A program made the translations under genes and the position numbers. Of a stretch of 64,000 nt of DNA, positions 1-9,344 are shown one piece after another. The notes beneath the pieces are model-generated. The model saw nothing but the letters and a program-made list of their open reading frames with translations. It did not search any database and was not told the DNA's origin. Origin of the DNA: Arsenophonus apicola (lineage in GTDB: Bacteria > Pseudomonadota > Gammaproteobacteria > Enterobacterales > Enterobacteriaceae); NCBI RefSeq assembly GCF_020268605.1, contig NZ_CP084222.1, forward strand, positions 1,612,001-1,676,000, read 5' to 3'. Each line of letters opens with the position of its first letter. Within the stretch, counting starts at the first letter, position 1.

Positions 1-115
1 GCATGCTGGTTAGTTGTTTTTGCAGATGGCCGGAAGCTGGCACATAGCCACGCGTGGAATACTACATGCCAATGGTGCCGCCTGTGTAAACAACATAGAT
101 GGATTTTTTTTCCAT
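1..115 (-). pseudogene. ansA: ansA 5' end, cytoplasmic L-asparaginase I, amber at codon 18
   Basis: Reading the minus strand from the ATG at 115-113 gives MEKKSIYVVYTGGTIGM, then TAG (64-62), then YSTRGYVPASGHLQKQL in the same frame to the window edge. This matches the N-terminus of E. coli AnsA, including the catalytic-threonine motif TGGTIG, and the stop falls where E. coli has Gln18, one C-to-T change from CAG. Its place directly downstream of sppA is also the E. coli order. AnsA hydrolyses asparagine to aspartate in the cytoplasm. Only 38 codons are visible, so the rest may carry more lesions or be intact. The amber means a full-length product is unlikely unless it is suppressed or a sequencing error. 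The identification is firm; loss of function is inferred. Confidence 0.85.
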
Positions 116-220
116 TCTCAGTACCTAACAATATGAATAAGCAAAAAAAGATAAATTTAAAGAATTATAAAGTAGTTAGTTAATAAAATCTGTGGCATGT
201 TAAATATTAATATAAAACAA

Positions 221-241
221 AGCGCCCATATGCTGGGCGCT
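221..241 (-). terminator. Terminator of sppA
   Basis: An 8-bp perfect GC-rich stem (AGCGCCCA/TGGGCGCT) with a 5-base loop lies 28 bases past the sppA stop. On the minus strand it is followed by TTGTTTT, as expected for a Rho-independent terminator. It separates sppA from ansA. Confidence 0.8.
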
Positions 242-269
242 AGTGTTATGACAATGTGATACCTATTTA

Positions 270-2150
270 CTAATAAACCTCACCACAATTTAAACAAAAT
301 GCATAGCGATTTTGTGGATCATTCATATGGCGGTAAAATTTGATTTGTTGCTGAAGGTCACTAGCTGTCTTTTGTGGTAGTAGTAAGTTCAGTGTATCAG
401 GCATCATTGCCTCAGCACTTGATGTTAATTCAAGTATCAATTGATCAATAAAAGAACGTTCAGGCTGCATCCAATCAAGTGTAGGGGCAGTAATTTTAGC
501 TAATTCAGCCGCTTTATTTACGGCATCGTCAAAATCACCCAGTTTATCAACCAGACCATTTCGTAGCGCGTCTGAACCTACCCATACCCGACCTTGCGCA
601 ATTTTGTCTATCTCTGCCGGAGTCTTATGGCGCGCCTGAGCAACATATTTTAAGAAGGTATGATAGCCATTTTCAATAATGATTTGCATCATGTCAGAAA
701 ATTGTTTATTAATGCCTTTAGTCGCTGAGATATCCGCTAATGGCGTGGTGGAGACACCATCATTATAAACACCAATTGTATCTAAACTCTTTTCAAAGGT
801 ATTTATCACACCAAAAATACCAATTGAGCCGGTCAGGGTTGTCGGACTGGCAAAAATATAATTGGCTGGTGTTGAAATCCAATAGCCACCCGATGCTGCC
901 ATTCCCCCCATCGAGACCACAATAGGTTTATTAGCATCACGGGCAGCAACCAGTTCATTACGGATCGCTTCTGAAGCAGTAACACTACCACCAGGACTAT
1001 TAACACGTAAAACAATTGCTTTGATATCTGGATTAAGTCTTGCTTTACGTATTTGCGCCACGGTTGTTTCGCTGCCTACCATGCCAGGCTCTTGCGGTCC
1101 ATCAATAATGGCGCCTTGGGCAATTATCACAGCAATATTGCCAGGTTGATCATCCGATTGCTTTTGTTGCATCAGTTGGCTTTGTTGCGGTTGTTCATTG
1201 GCATAATCATAAATACTAATGTAATTAAAATGCTGCTCTTTATCATTCCAACCAAATTTTTTGCTTAATTCTTTCTCCATAACGGCAGCGGTAAAAATAT
1301 GATCAACGAGTTTTTGTTTAACGGCATATTGCGCACTGTCGCCATTGACGTTTTTCATTTCTTCAATCAATTTATCGGCCCCAGGAAAAATATTTTCTGC
1401 TGTCGTTTGTCGGTTTTGCGCAAGGGTTGATAAATAATGTTGCCATAGTGAACCGATCCAGACTCTATCTGCTTCACGTGCTTCAGGTGACATATTGTCG
1501 CGAATAAATGGCTCTACCGCTGATTTATAGGTGCCAACACGGAAAATATGGCTATTGACTTTGAGGTTATCCAATAGCGTTTTATAATACAGTTTATTGG
1601 TTGAAAAACCGTAAATTCCAACATTACCTTGTTGTGACATATAGATATTATTGGCAAAACTGGCTAAATAATATTGTGATTGATTATAGCCATTACCTAC
1701 GGCGTAAATAGGTTTTCCAGCCTGTTTAAACTCGGTCAACGCCTTACCAATATACTGTAAGGAGGGCTGATCAGAACCAATGAGATTATCCAAATGTAAA
1801 ACGATACCGGTAATTTTATCGTCATAAGTTGCCCGGCGAATAGTATTTACAATATCAAATAAGGAGTTTTCTTGCATGCGGTTGCTTGATGAGCCTAATA
1901 ATTCGCGGCTCATTTTGCTAAGGGGATTAGGGATTGAGACTTGATCTACAATCACACCTTGTAGGTCAATAAGCAGTGCACCATGATATTGGCTAGTCGA
2001 TTTTTTTTCACTTTTATAGGCAAAATAACTACTTGCTGCGATAAAAATCAAAAAAAGACAGATAAAACTAGTGACAAATCGTCTGATAAAATTAAGTAAT
2101 CGCCAACTAAATTTAAAAAAGGCTGCGATTAAATTCCATGGGTTTCGCAT
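270..2150 (-). CDS. sppA: Protease IV (signal peptide peptidase SppA, 67K type)
   Basis: 626 residues, close to the 618 of E. coli SppA. An inner-membrane serine protease of family S49 that degrades signal peptides after they are cleaved from exported proteins. One membrane anchor is visible at about residues 24-45. The protein is a tandem duplication of the S49 fold: the N-terminal half supplies the general-base lysine (K209 in VGTYKSAVEP) and the C-terminal half the nucleophile (S420 in MAASGGYW, after RVNSPGGSV), so both catalytic residues are present. It ends with TAG followed at once by an in-frame TAA. It is transcribed away from ydjA; ansA lies downstream. A second S49 protein, SohB, is at 36362-37408. 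Confidence 0.97.
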   Translation of the reverse strand: MRNPWNLIAAFFKFSWRLLNFIRRFVTSFICLFLIFIAASSYFAYKSEKKSTSQYHGALLIDLQGVIVDQVSIPNPLSKMSRELLGSSSNRMQENSLFDIVNTIRRATYDDKITGIVLHLDNLIGSDQPSLQYIGKALTEFKQAGKPIYAVGNGYNQSQYYLASFANNIYMSQQGNVGIYGFSTNKLYYKTLLDNLKVNSHIFRVGTYKSAVEPFIRDNMSPEAREADRVWIGSLWQHYLSTLAQNRQTTAENIFPGADKLIEEMKNVNGDSAQYAVKQKLVDHIFTAAVMEKELSKKFGWNDKEQHFNYISIYDYANEQPQQSQLMQQKQSDDQPGNIAVIIAQGAIIDGPQEPGMVGSETTVAQIRKARLNPDIKAIVLRVNSPGGSVTASEAIRNELVAARDANKPIVVSMGGMAASGGYWISTPANYIFASPTTLTGSIGIFGVINTFEKSLDTIGVYNDGVSTTPLADISATKGINKQFSDMMQIIIENGYHTFLKYVAQARHKTPAEIDKIAQGRVWVGSDALRNGLVDKLGDFDDAVNKAAELAKITAPTLDWMQPERSFIDQLILELTSSAEAMMPDTLNLLLPQKTASDLQQQIKFYRHMNDPQNRYAFCLNCGEVY

Positions 2151-2399
2151 GTGATCTCCAATTATATGATTAACATATTTATCTTAAAAGGACATAAGAT
2201 AATTGTCAGCCATGACTCATAGAATAATTAAAATATTATTTTATTGCTATTCAAGCTGATTAAAAATGTTACCTTACTATACTAATGCTGACGATAATAT
2301 TCTATTTTTGGGAAACTTACTTATAAAACCGTCATTTCTAACCTATTTGTAACTATTCAAAAAGTTGCAATTAAAATTACTATTAACAAGGAGGAGTCT

Positions 2400-2951
2400 A
2401 TGGATGCTTTAACGCTATTGTTAACCCGTCGTTCCATGAGCCATCTGACTGCACCAGCACCTGAAGGTCAATCACTAGATAATATTTTAGCAGCCGGAAT
2501 GCGAGCACCTGATCATGGTGGGTTACGACCCTGGCATTTTGTCGTCATTAAAAATCAAGGGCTGGTTAAATTTGGCCAGTTACTAGAAAAAGCTGCAATT
2601 AACGCTAATTTGGGCAAAGCGGTGGAAGAAAAAGCAAAAAAAGCGCCTTTGCGAGCCCCTTTAATTATTGCTGTCATTGCCAAAATTGTCGTCGATACAA
2701 AAATTCCTGTCTGGGAGCAAGTTGTTACTGCTGGTTGTTGTGTTCATGCTATGCAGATGGCCGCTGTTGCTCAGGGGTTTGCTGGCATTTGGCGAACCGG
2801 TTCTTGGACGACGGATCCAATTGTTAGATCAGGTTTAGCTTGCCAAGAACATGATAAAATTGTTGGCTTTCTCTATTTAGGAACCCCAAAATTCAACCTT
2901 CCTATGAAGGCATCTGCACAAGATATGAAGAATTTTGTGAGTTATTATTAA
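2400..2951 (+). CDS. ydjA: Nitroreductase family protein YdjA
   Basis: 183 residues, the same length as E. coli YdjA, a small FMN-dependent nitroreductase-like protein. The N-terminal RRS motif and the MRAPDHGGLRPWHF segment, which in this family contacts FMN, are present, as is the C-terminal DKIVGFLYLGTP. The physiological substrate is not known. A very strong ribosome binding site (AAGGAGGAG) precedes the ATG. It is the first gene of a likely three-gene operon with selD (10-base gap) and topB, the same arrangement as in E. coli. The 249-base gap to the divergent sppA must hold its promoter. Confidence 0.95.
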   Translation: MDALTLLLTRRSMSHLTAPAPEGQSLDNILAAGMRAPDHGGLRPWHFVVIKNQGLVKFGQLLEKAAINANLGKAVEEKAKKAPLRAPLIIAVIAKIVVDTKIPVWEQVVTAGCCVHAMQMAAVAQGFAGIWRTGSWTTDPIVRSGLACQEHDKIVGFLYLGTPKFNLPMKASAQDMKNFVSYY

Positions 2952-2961
2952 AGGAAAAAAA

Positions 2962-4005
2962 ATGCCAGCAGAAATCAAATTAACTCAATTTAGTCACGGA
3001 GCAGGTTGTGGCTGTAAAATTGCGCCAAATATATTGGAGACCATTTTATATAGTGAACGTAAAAAATTTAATGATCCTCATTTGCTGGTCGGCAATGAGA
3101 CCAATGATGACGCTGCTGTTTATGATCTTGGCAATGGCATAGGGATTATCAGTACTACGGATTTTTTTATGCCAATAGTTGATAAGCCGATTGATTTTGG
3201 GCGTATTGCTGCCACTAATGCAATTAGTGATATTTATGCGATGGGCGGCAAACCCATTTTGGCGATTGCGATTTTAGGTTGGCCCATTAATAAAATTCCA
3301 GCTGAGATCGCACAGCAAGTGATTGAAGGAGGGCGTATGGTTTGTCAGGATGTCGGTATATCACTTGCTGGAGGTCATTCAATTGATGCGCCAGAGCCTA
3401 TATTTGGTCTTGCCGTGACAGGTGTTATTAATACCGCTAAAGTAAAAAAGAATAGTACTGCGTTAGCCGGTAGCCAATTATTTTTAACTAAACCGTTAGG
3501 AATTGGTATACATACAACAGCAGAAAAGAAAAAGTTATTATTACCTGAACATCAAGGGCTAGCTACTAAGATTATGTGTCAATTAAATAAATCAGGCACA
3601 GAGTTGGCAAATATTGAGGGTGTTACTGCCATGACTGATGTAACAGGTTTTGGCCTGTTAGGCCATTTAACGGAAATTTGTCGGGCAGCTAATTTACAGG
3701 CAACGGTGGCTTTTTCGCAAATAGCTAAGTTACCACATATTGAAAGTTATATTGAACAAGGGTGTGTACCAGGTGGAACCCAACGTAATTTTGCGAGTTA
3801 TGGCCATTTTTTAGGTCAGATAACACCGTTACAACGTAATGTTTTATGTGATCCGCAGACATCAGGAGGATTATTAATGGCTGTTTTACCAACGGCAATT
3901 ACTGAAGTCAAACAAATCGCTTGGCAAAATAATTTATCCTTTAGTGCAATTGGTCAACTAGAGAAACTTAAATCTGGCAGAGCAATGATTGAGGTAGTGG
4001 AATAA
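2962..4005 (+). CDS. selD: Selenide, water dikinase (selenophosphate synthetase)
   Basis: 347 residues, the usual SelD length. It makes selenophosphate from selenide and ATP, the selenium donor for selenocysteine and for selenouridine in tRNA. The catalytic Cys and Lys are in the N-terminal GAGCGCK motif (C16, K19); the residue is an ordinary TGT cysteine, not selenocysteine. Glycine-rich nucleotide-binding segments (TDVTGFGLLGHL, DPQTSGGLL) follow in the PurM-like fold. Its intactness implies that the organism still uses selenium, although no selenoprotein gene or selA/selB lies in this window. It is tightly linked to topB (3-base gap). Confidence 0.97.
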   Translation: MPAEIKLTQFSHGAGCGCKIAPNILETILYSERKKFNDPHLLVGNETNDDAAVYDLGNGIGIISTTDFFMPIVDKPIDFGRIAATNAISDIYAMGGKPILAIAILGWPINKIPAEIAQQVIEGGRMVCQDVGISLAGGHSIDAPEPIFGLAVTGVINTAKVKKNSTALAGSQLFLTKPLGIGIHTTAEKKKLLLPEHQGLATKIMCQLNKSGTELANIEGVTAMTDVTGFGLLGHLTEICRAANLQATVAFSQIAKLPHIESYIEQGCVPGGTQRNFASYGHFLGQITPLQRNVLCDPQTSGGLLMAVLPTAITEVKQIAWQNNLSFSAIGQLEKLKSGRAMIEVVE

Positions 4006-4008
4006 GCT

Positions 4009-5949
4009 ATGCGCCGTCTATTTATTGCAGAAAAACCTAGTTTAGCGCGTGCAATTGCTGATGTTTTACCAAAGCCACATAAACGACAAGACGGCTTTAT
4101 TGTGTGTGGTGATTCACAATATGTGACTTGGTGTATTGGTCATTTATTAGAACAAGCTGAACCTGAAGTTTATGATCCCCGTTTCGCACGTTGGTCATTA
4201 ACTGATTTACCGATCATTCCTGAAAAATGGCAATTAAAGCCTCGAGCTGCGGTTATAAAGCAACTTAATACGATCAAAACACTATTGGCTCAGGCTGATG
4301 AAATTGTGCATGCGGGCGATCCTGATCGCGAGGGACAATTGCTGGTGGATGAAGTATTAGATTTTTTAGCTTTGCCTAATGATAAAAAACAGGCTGTTCA
4401 GCGTTGTTTAATTAGCGATCTCAATCCGCAAGCAGTGCTTAAAGCCATTGAACGGTTAAGGAATAATCGTGATTTTGTTCCACTTTGTGTATCTGCATTG
4501 GCTCGGGCTAGAGCAGATTGGCTGTATGGCATAAATATGACGCGGGCTTATACTTTGCTTGGGCAACGAGGAGGCTATCAAGGGGTATTGTCTGTTGGCC
4601 GAGTTCAAACGCCAGTATTAGGATTAGTCGTTAGAAGAGATGAAGATATTGAACATTTTATTGCCAAAGATTTTTTTGAAGTAAAAGCACATATAATCAC
4701 GCCAAATGAAGAACGTTTTACTGCTATCTGGCAACCAAGTGAAGCGTGCATTGATTACCAGGATGAAGAAGGGCGTCTTATACATCGCTCTTTAGCCGAG
4801 CATGTGGCGGCACGAATTACTCATCATCCGGCCTTAGTTGTTGCATATCAAAATAAGCAAGAATTAGAAATTGCGCCCTTGCCTTATTCATTGTCGGCTT
4901 TACAAATTGAAGCGGCCAAAAAATATGGCTTAAGTGCAAAGGAAGTTCTTGATGTCTGCCAACAATTATATGAAAAACATAAAGTTATTACTTATCCTCG
5001 TTCCGATTGTCGTTACTTACCGCAAGAGCATTTTGCCAGTCGTTATGGGGTATTAAAAGCTATCTCTATTCATCAACCCAGCCTCACAAATTTTGAGTTG
5101 GCTGAGTTAGATAAGCAAAATCGTTGCTGGGATGATAAAAAAGTTGATGCTCATCATGCAATTATTCCTACCGCTCGAGCAACAGCAGTGCAGCTTAACC
5201 AAAACGAAAGTAGGATTTATGCTTTGATTGCTAGTCAATATATTATCCAGTTTATGGCCAGCGCAAAATTCCATAAACGAGTTATTGAACTGGAGATCGC
5301 TGGTGGAAAATTTATCGCCAAAGCACGTTTTTTGGTTAAACCAGGTTGGCGAGCAATAATGAGTACCAAGGAACAGGATGCTGATAATGATGGTATGCCA
5401 CTACCAGAAGTAAAGGTAAAAGATGAACTATTTTGTCAACAGGGTGAGGTAATAGAAAAGCAAACCCAGCCACCAAAACCTTTTACTGATGCCACTTTGT
5501 TGTCAACTATGACCGGCATTGCCCGTTTTGTGCAAGATAAAGCGCTGAAAAAGGTATTGAGAGCAACGGATGGTTTAGGTACAGAAGCAACTCGAGCGGG
5601 TATTATTGATTTATTGTTTAAACGAAAATTTTTAGTTAAAAAAGGCCGTTATATCCATGCTGCGCCAGCAGGAATTGCCTTATTTAAGATCTTACCGCAG
5701 GTGGCAGTATTGCCGGACATGACAGCTCACTGGGAGTCTAGATTAACCCAAATCAGTGAAAAACAGTTTCGTTATCAGGATTTTATGTCACCACTGGCGC
5801 TGACACTGAAAATGTTAATCGAACAAGCAAAACAACAAACCGATTTAACTATATTCCGTAACTTATCGCTCATCGAAGATAAAACAGAGAAAAAATTATC
5901 AGAAAAGAAGAAAAGTCGTCGAAAAATGAAATCAAATGATAACTTATAA
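4009..5949 (+). CDS. topB: DNA topoisomerase III
   Basis: 646 residues against 653 in E. coli. A type IA topoisomerase that decatenates replicating DNA by single-strand passage. The N-terminal TOPRIM domain carries the metal-binding HAGDPDREG motif and the transesterifying tyrosine is Y329 in ITYPRSDCRYL. The C-terminus is short and lysine-rich (about the last 20 residues), as expected of a DNA-binding tail. It is the last gene of the ydjA-selD-topB operon. A hairpin whose left arm lies in the final codons probably ends the transcript. The other type IA enzyme, TopA, is at 37974-40574. Confidence 0.97.
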   Translation: MRRLFIAEKPSLARAIADVLPKPHKRQDGFIVCGDSQYVTWCIGHLLEQAEPEVYDPRFARWSLTDLPIIPEKWQLKPRAAVIKQLNTIKTLLAQADEIVHAGDPDREGQLLVDEVLDFLALPNDKKQAVQRCLISDLNPQAVLKAIERLRNNRDFVPLCVSALARARADWLYGINMTRAYTLLGQRGGYQGVLSVGRVQTPVLGLVVRRDEDIEHFIAKDFFEVKAHIITPNEERFTAIWQPSEACIDYQDEEGRLIHRSLAEHVAARITHHPALVVAYQNKQELEIAPLPYSLSALQIEAAKKYGLSAKEVLDVCQQLYEKHKVITYPRSDCRYLPQEHFASRYGVLKAISIHQPSLTNFELAELDKQNRCWDDKKVDAHHAIIPTARATAVQLNQNESRIYALIASQYIIQFMASAKFHKRVIELEIAGGKFIAKARFLVKPGWRAIMSTKEQDADNDGMPLPEVKVKDELFCQQGEVIEKQTQPPKPFTDATLLSTMTGIARFVQDKALKKVLRATDGLGTEATRAGIIDLLFKRKFLVKKGRYIHAAPAGIALFKILPQVAVLPDMTAHWESRLTQISEKQFRYQDFMSPLALTLKMLIEQAKQQTDLTIFRNLSLIEDKTEKKLSEKKKSRRKMKSNDNL

Positions 5950-5969
5950 TAGTGCTATCATTTGATTTT
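5931..5969. terminator. Bidirectional terminator between topB and xthA
   Basis: A perfect 11-bp inverted repeat, ATCAAATGATA (5931-5941) and TATCATTTGAT (5956-5966), overlaps the last topB codons and sits 6 bases past the xthA stop. On the plus strand it is followed by TTTAAC. It is AT-rich and the U-tract is short, so its strength is uncertain. Confidence 0.6.
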
Positions 5970-5972
5970 AAC

Positions 5973-6782
5973 TTAACTTAACCTAAATTTTGCCCAAATA
6001 GGGGCATGATCTGAAGGTTTTTCCATACTCCTGATGTCATAATCAATGCCTGTTTCAGCACAGCAGGCAAATAATGAACTTGATGCAAGGATCAAATCAA
6101 TTCGCAAACCTCGGTTATCAACAAAACCTTTTGAGCGGTAATCAAACCAAGAAAATTGATCAGAAATTTCTGGGTTTTTTTGACGATAAGTATCGATCAA
6201 TCCCCAGGATTTTAATTTATCCATCCATTCACGTTCTTCAGGTAAAAAAGAGCATTTCCCTGCACTTAACCAACGTTTTCTATTAATTTCACCTATGCCG
6301 ATGTCATGATCCGTTGGGCTAATATTCATATCTCCCATAATAATAATATGGGATTGAGGTGAAAGATTGTTTTGTAGATAAAGTTGCAAGTCTTGGTAAA
6401 ATTTTGCTTTTGCTGCAAATTTTGTTGGATGATCACGGCATTCTCCTTGTGGAAAATAACCGTTTATTATGGTAATTACTCCTTTTTCTGTCTCAATATC
6501 GGCCATAATAATACGGCGCTGGGCATCAATAGCGTCGCTAGGAAAGCCTTTTTGAATAGTGATTGGTTTTTGTTTGCAAAAAAGTGCGACACCATAATGT
6601 GCTTTTTGTCCATGATAGCAGATATGATAGCCTAATCGATTAACTTGCTCTAAAGGGAATGCGCCATCATCAACTTTGGTCTCCTGTAAGCCAATGACAT
6701 CAGGTTGGTGTTTTTCTATGATGGCTTCAAGTTGGTGGATACGAGCTCTTAGGCTATTAATGTTAAATGAGACAAATTTCAT
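5973..6782 (-). CDS. xthA: Exodeoxyribonuclease III
   Basis: 269 residues (E. coli 268). Base-excision-repair enzyme: AP endonuclease, 3'-5' exonuclease and 3'-phosphatase. Family signatures are complete: FNIN near the N-terminus, the metal ligand E34 in LQETK, GDMNISPTDHDIG with catalytic Asp and Asn, and the C-terminal SDHAPIW with the catalytic His. Convergent with topB. The upstream gap is long and AT-rich, so its promoter is somewhere in 6783-7000. Confidence 0.97.
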   Translation of the reverse strand: MKFVSFNINSLRARIHQLEAIIEKHQPDVIGLQETKVDDGAFPLEQVNRLGYHICYHGQKAHYGVALFCKQKPITIQKGFPSDAIDAQRRIIMADIETEKGVITIINGYFPQGECRDHPTKFAAKAKFYQDLQLYLQNNLSPQSHIIIMGDMNISPTDHDIGIGEINRKRWLSAGKCSFLPEEREWMDKLKSWGLIDTYRQKNPEISDQFSWFDYRSKGFVDNRGLRIDLILASSSLFACCAETGIDYDIRSMEKPSDHAPIWAKFRLS

Positions 6783-7253
6783 TCTAATCGGTTACCTAAT
6801 TGAAATATATTTATGTAAATATTTTATCAGATTGAATATATAAATGTAACCCATTGTATAAAACATTTTCTTTTATTTATTAAGGGTTTATATTTTATAT
6901 TTAAATTATCTCGTGTAATTGATAATTATATAATTTTAAAAAAAATATATAATTTTAAAAAAATAATTAATTTTATTCAAATTAATAAACTATAATTAAA
7001 AAATGCACTATATGAAAATTTGTTTTTTTGTGAGGAAATAATAGTTAGATGTAATGATGTCGTTTGCTAAAAATCAATTTATGAAATTAATTATCGAGGT
7101 TTAATTATTTTTCTTTAAATTACTAGCCTAAGTGCTTTTATCTTAAAGAGCTGTAAAAAGGTATTCTTTTGAATTTCTGGGTCAGCTAAAAATTATTAAA
7201 TAAAGTTTTAAATATTTCTATTTGATATTTAAGATTGAAGTGGAGTAATCATT
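6783..7253. other. AT-rich intergenic region between xthA and the LysR gene
   Basis: No ORF with a plausible start or family resemblance. It must hold the xthA promoter and the promoter of the divergent regulator gene. It includes a short tandem repeat (6927-6963) and is extremely AT-rich throughout. Confidence 0.6.
6927..6963 (+). repeat. Two tandem copies of a ~19-bp AT-only unit
   Basis: TATATAATTTTAAAAAAAA at 6927-6945 is followed at once by the same unit with one A fewer at 6946-6963. No G or C occurs in either copy. Likely replication slippage in AT-rich spacer. Confidence 0.7.
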
Positions 7254-8117
7254 ATGTTTTTCTCAAGAAAATTAGAAGCTTTTATGGCTGTTGTTGAACA
7301 AGGTTCATTATGCAAGGCGGCAAGAATATTGCACCGCACGGCGCCCCCTGTAGCAAAATCAATTAAAGATTTTGAAGCCGTATTAGGTAAGACATTGTTT
7401 AAAAGAAAAAAATCCGGCATGACTTTAACGAAAGAGGGGCAAGAACTTTATAATGATTTAAAAAATTTATATTTGCAGGAAAAAGAAATTACTAAAAGAT
7501 ATGTTAGTAATGAGTTTCGTAATGTAGTTAATATTTATTATGATTGGGGTAAAGATCATCACTTGATAAAACTTTATCAAACAGCGGGTATTAATAAAAT
7601 ACCCATAAATGTTTTAAAATTTGATTATGATAAAGTAAATGAAATTTCAGATTATGATGGCAATATTTTAATTTTAAGTTCAGAAAAAATTGTAAGTGAA
7701 CGTTTTATTTTGTTAAAAAAATTACAAAAAGAAGCTCTTGGTATTTGTTGCCGTAAACAACTTTACGAACATGCTGAAAATAATCTATTAAAATTATTGA
7801 ATCAATTTCCTTGGTTGTGTGATCCTGTTTTATACAAAAGTCAATTTATTCGAGATATAGAATCAAAGGCGACGCTAGGAGCAAATAGGATCAATATTAG
7901 GTGGATGGAAAACAGCGGCTTCTGTGATGGATTAATACAAAATGGTGATTATATAGGTTTAACCGATAAATTACCGGAAAGCTGTCAATCAACCCCTGAC
8001 ATTATTTTTTTACCGTTAGATGAGCTTAGTATGACAAATAGTTGTTATTTTTATAAATCTAAGGCTCATGGTAGTATTTTGAATCGGTTTATTGATGCAA
8101 TTGAAAAAATAAATTAA
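7254..8117 (+). CDS. LysR-family transcriptional regulator, target unknown
   Basis: 287 residues. The first ~65 residues are a typical LysR winged helix-turn-helix: KLEAFMAVVEQGSLCKAARIL, then SIKDFEAVLGKTLFKR and the LTKEGQELY segment. The remaining effector-binding region has little of the usual LysR pattern, is rich in Lys, Ile and Asn, and I cannot assign a named regulator. It lies alone: xthA is divergent beyond 470 AT-rich bases, and purU lies downstream on the other strand, so no neighbour suggests a regulon. E. coli has no such gene at either flanking locus. The start ATG follows GTGGAG (7240-7245). Its AT content seems higher than that of the housekeeping neighbours, which may reflect transfer or relaxed selection. 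Function: unknown. Confidence 0.85.
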   Translation: MFFSRKLEAFMAVVEQGSLCKAARILHRTAPPVAKSIKDFEAVLGKTLFKRKKSGMTLTKEGQELYNDLKNLYLQEKEITKRYVSNEFRNVVNIYYDWGKDHHLIKLYQTAGINKIPINVLKFDYDKVNEISDYDGNILILSSEKIVSERFILLKKLQKEALGICCRKQLYEHAENNLLKLLNQFPWLCDPVLYKSQFIRDIESKATLGANRINIRWMENSGFCDGLIQNGDYIGLTDKLPESCQSTPDIIFLPLDELSMTNSCYFYKSKAHGSILNRFIDAIEKIN

Positions 8118-8498
8118 TTATTAGGTAAAATATTTGATTAGCAAAATTATTGTTAACCTGCGGTTAATAACAGCAGCTTTTGCAACCTACGCGTTTACAA
8201 CAATAAATAGACAGAATATTTATTTTAACCATTATAAGTACTTAACACTTAATATTTAAGAGTTTAATTAGCAGTGCTATTCTACTAATCTGTTGTTTAG
8301 GTGAGATTTAAATGTAATGAAAGTAACAGATTTTTAAACATAGTAAAAAATCATTTATCATAAAAATAATTAAATAAATTATTTTATGAAATATGAAATC
8401 TAATAGAATAATTATGATGGCTTAAAGGTAATATTATGTGCTTTATATAATAGTTACCTTTAAAAAATAAGTCAGTTTTTTTCAACTAGAAGGGTAAA
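8118..8498. other. Intergenic region between LysR gene and purU
   Basis: No gene seen. The only structure is a long AT-rich stem-loop near the purU end (8424-8461). Stop codons are frequent in all frames. Confidence 0.55.
8424..8461. terminator. Stem-loop between convergent LysR gene and purU
   Basis: AAAGGTAA (8424-8431) pairs with TTACCTTT (8454-8461), and the stem continues through TATTAT/ATAATA with a bulged G. It lies 37 bases beyond the purU stop between two convergent genes. There is no clear U-tract on either strand, so termination is inferred from position only. Confidence 0.45.
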
Positions 8499-9344
8499 TT
8501 AGAGAATAATCGTACGGTTGCCATGAACAAAAACCCGTTGTGCTAATACCCAATATAAAGCGTGACTTAAGACATTTTTCTCAACGTCTCTACCTGCTCG
8601 CATCATATCCTCGGCAGTGTAACTGTGGTCAACATTAATCACATTTTGGGTGATAATAGGGCCTTCATCGAGATCATTATTGACAAAATGAGCCGTTGCA
8701 CCAATGATTTTGACACCACGTTGATAAGCTTGATGATAAGGTTTTGCACCGATAAAAGCTGGCAAAAAAGAGTGATGGATATTAATAATTTTATTGGGGT
8801 AATGTTGAACAAAATCAGGTGTGAGTACGCGCATATATTTTGCTAAGATGACATAATCAGGCTCATAGAAGTCAATTTGTTGTTTTAATAAATGATCATG
8901 TTGTTCGCGCATTAAATTTTCATGGCTAATGAAGTGAAAAGGGATATTAAATTGTTCAACGAGTGATCTGAGTGTCTCGTGGTTACCAATTACAGCAGCA
9001 ATTTCAACATCAAGGCCACCATAGGTGCTTTTCATTAATAGATCACCTAAGCAGTGCGCTTCTTTAGTTACCATAATCACAATACGCCGTTGATTTGAGG
9101 TACTTAATTCTCGTTTAGAGCCTAATGGTAAAGCATCTTCGAGATCGGCTAATAATGTATGATCGTTAAAAATACCTTCAAGTTCAGTGCGCATAAAAAA
9201 ACAGTTCGTATGGTGATCAACAAATTCATTATTTTGAATAATATTTAATTGATGTTTATAACAAATATTTGTGATTTTAGCGATTAACCCTTTTGCGTCA
9301 GGGCAGATGGTACGAAGAATTTTTTTTTGTGTGTTCTGTTGCAT
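8499..9344 (-). CDS. purU: Formyltetrahydrofolate deformylase
   Basis: 281 residues (E. coli 280). Hydrolyses 10-formyl-THF to formate and THF; the formate feeds PurT in purine synthesis and the reaction balances the one-carbon pool. An N-terminal ACT-like regulatory domain (about 1-85) is followed by the formyltransferase fold with NIHHSFLPAFIGAKPYHQAY and the catalytic Asp region HFVNNDLDEGPII. In E. coli it lies just before ychJ-rssA-rssB; here rssB follows directly across a 700-base gap, so ychJ and rssA have been lost. ATG start at 9344. Confidence 0.96.
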   Translation of the reverse strand: MQQNTQKKILRTICPDAKGLIAKITNICYKHQLNIIQNNEFVDHHTNCFFMRTELEGIFNDHTLLADLEDALPLGSKRELSTSNQRRIVIMVTKEAHCLGDLLMKSTYGGLDVEIAAVIGNHETLRSLVEQFNIPFHFISHENLMREQHDHLLKQQIDFYEPDYVILAKYMRVLTPDFVQHYPNKIINIHHSFLPAFIGAKPYHQAYQRGVKIIGATAHFVNNDLDEGPIITQNVINVDHSYTAEDMMRAGRDVEKNVLSHALYWVLAQRVFVHGNRTIIL

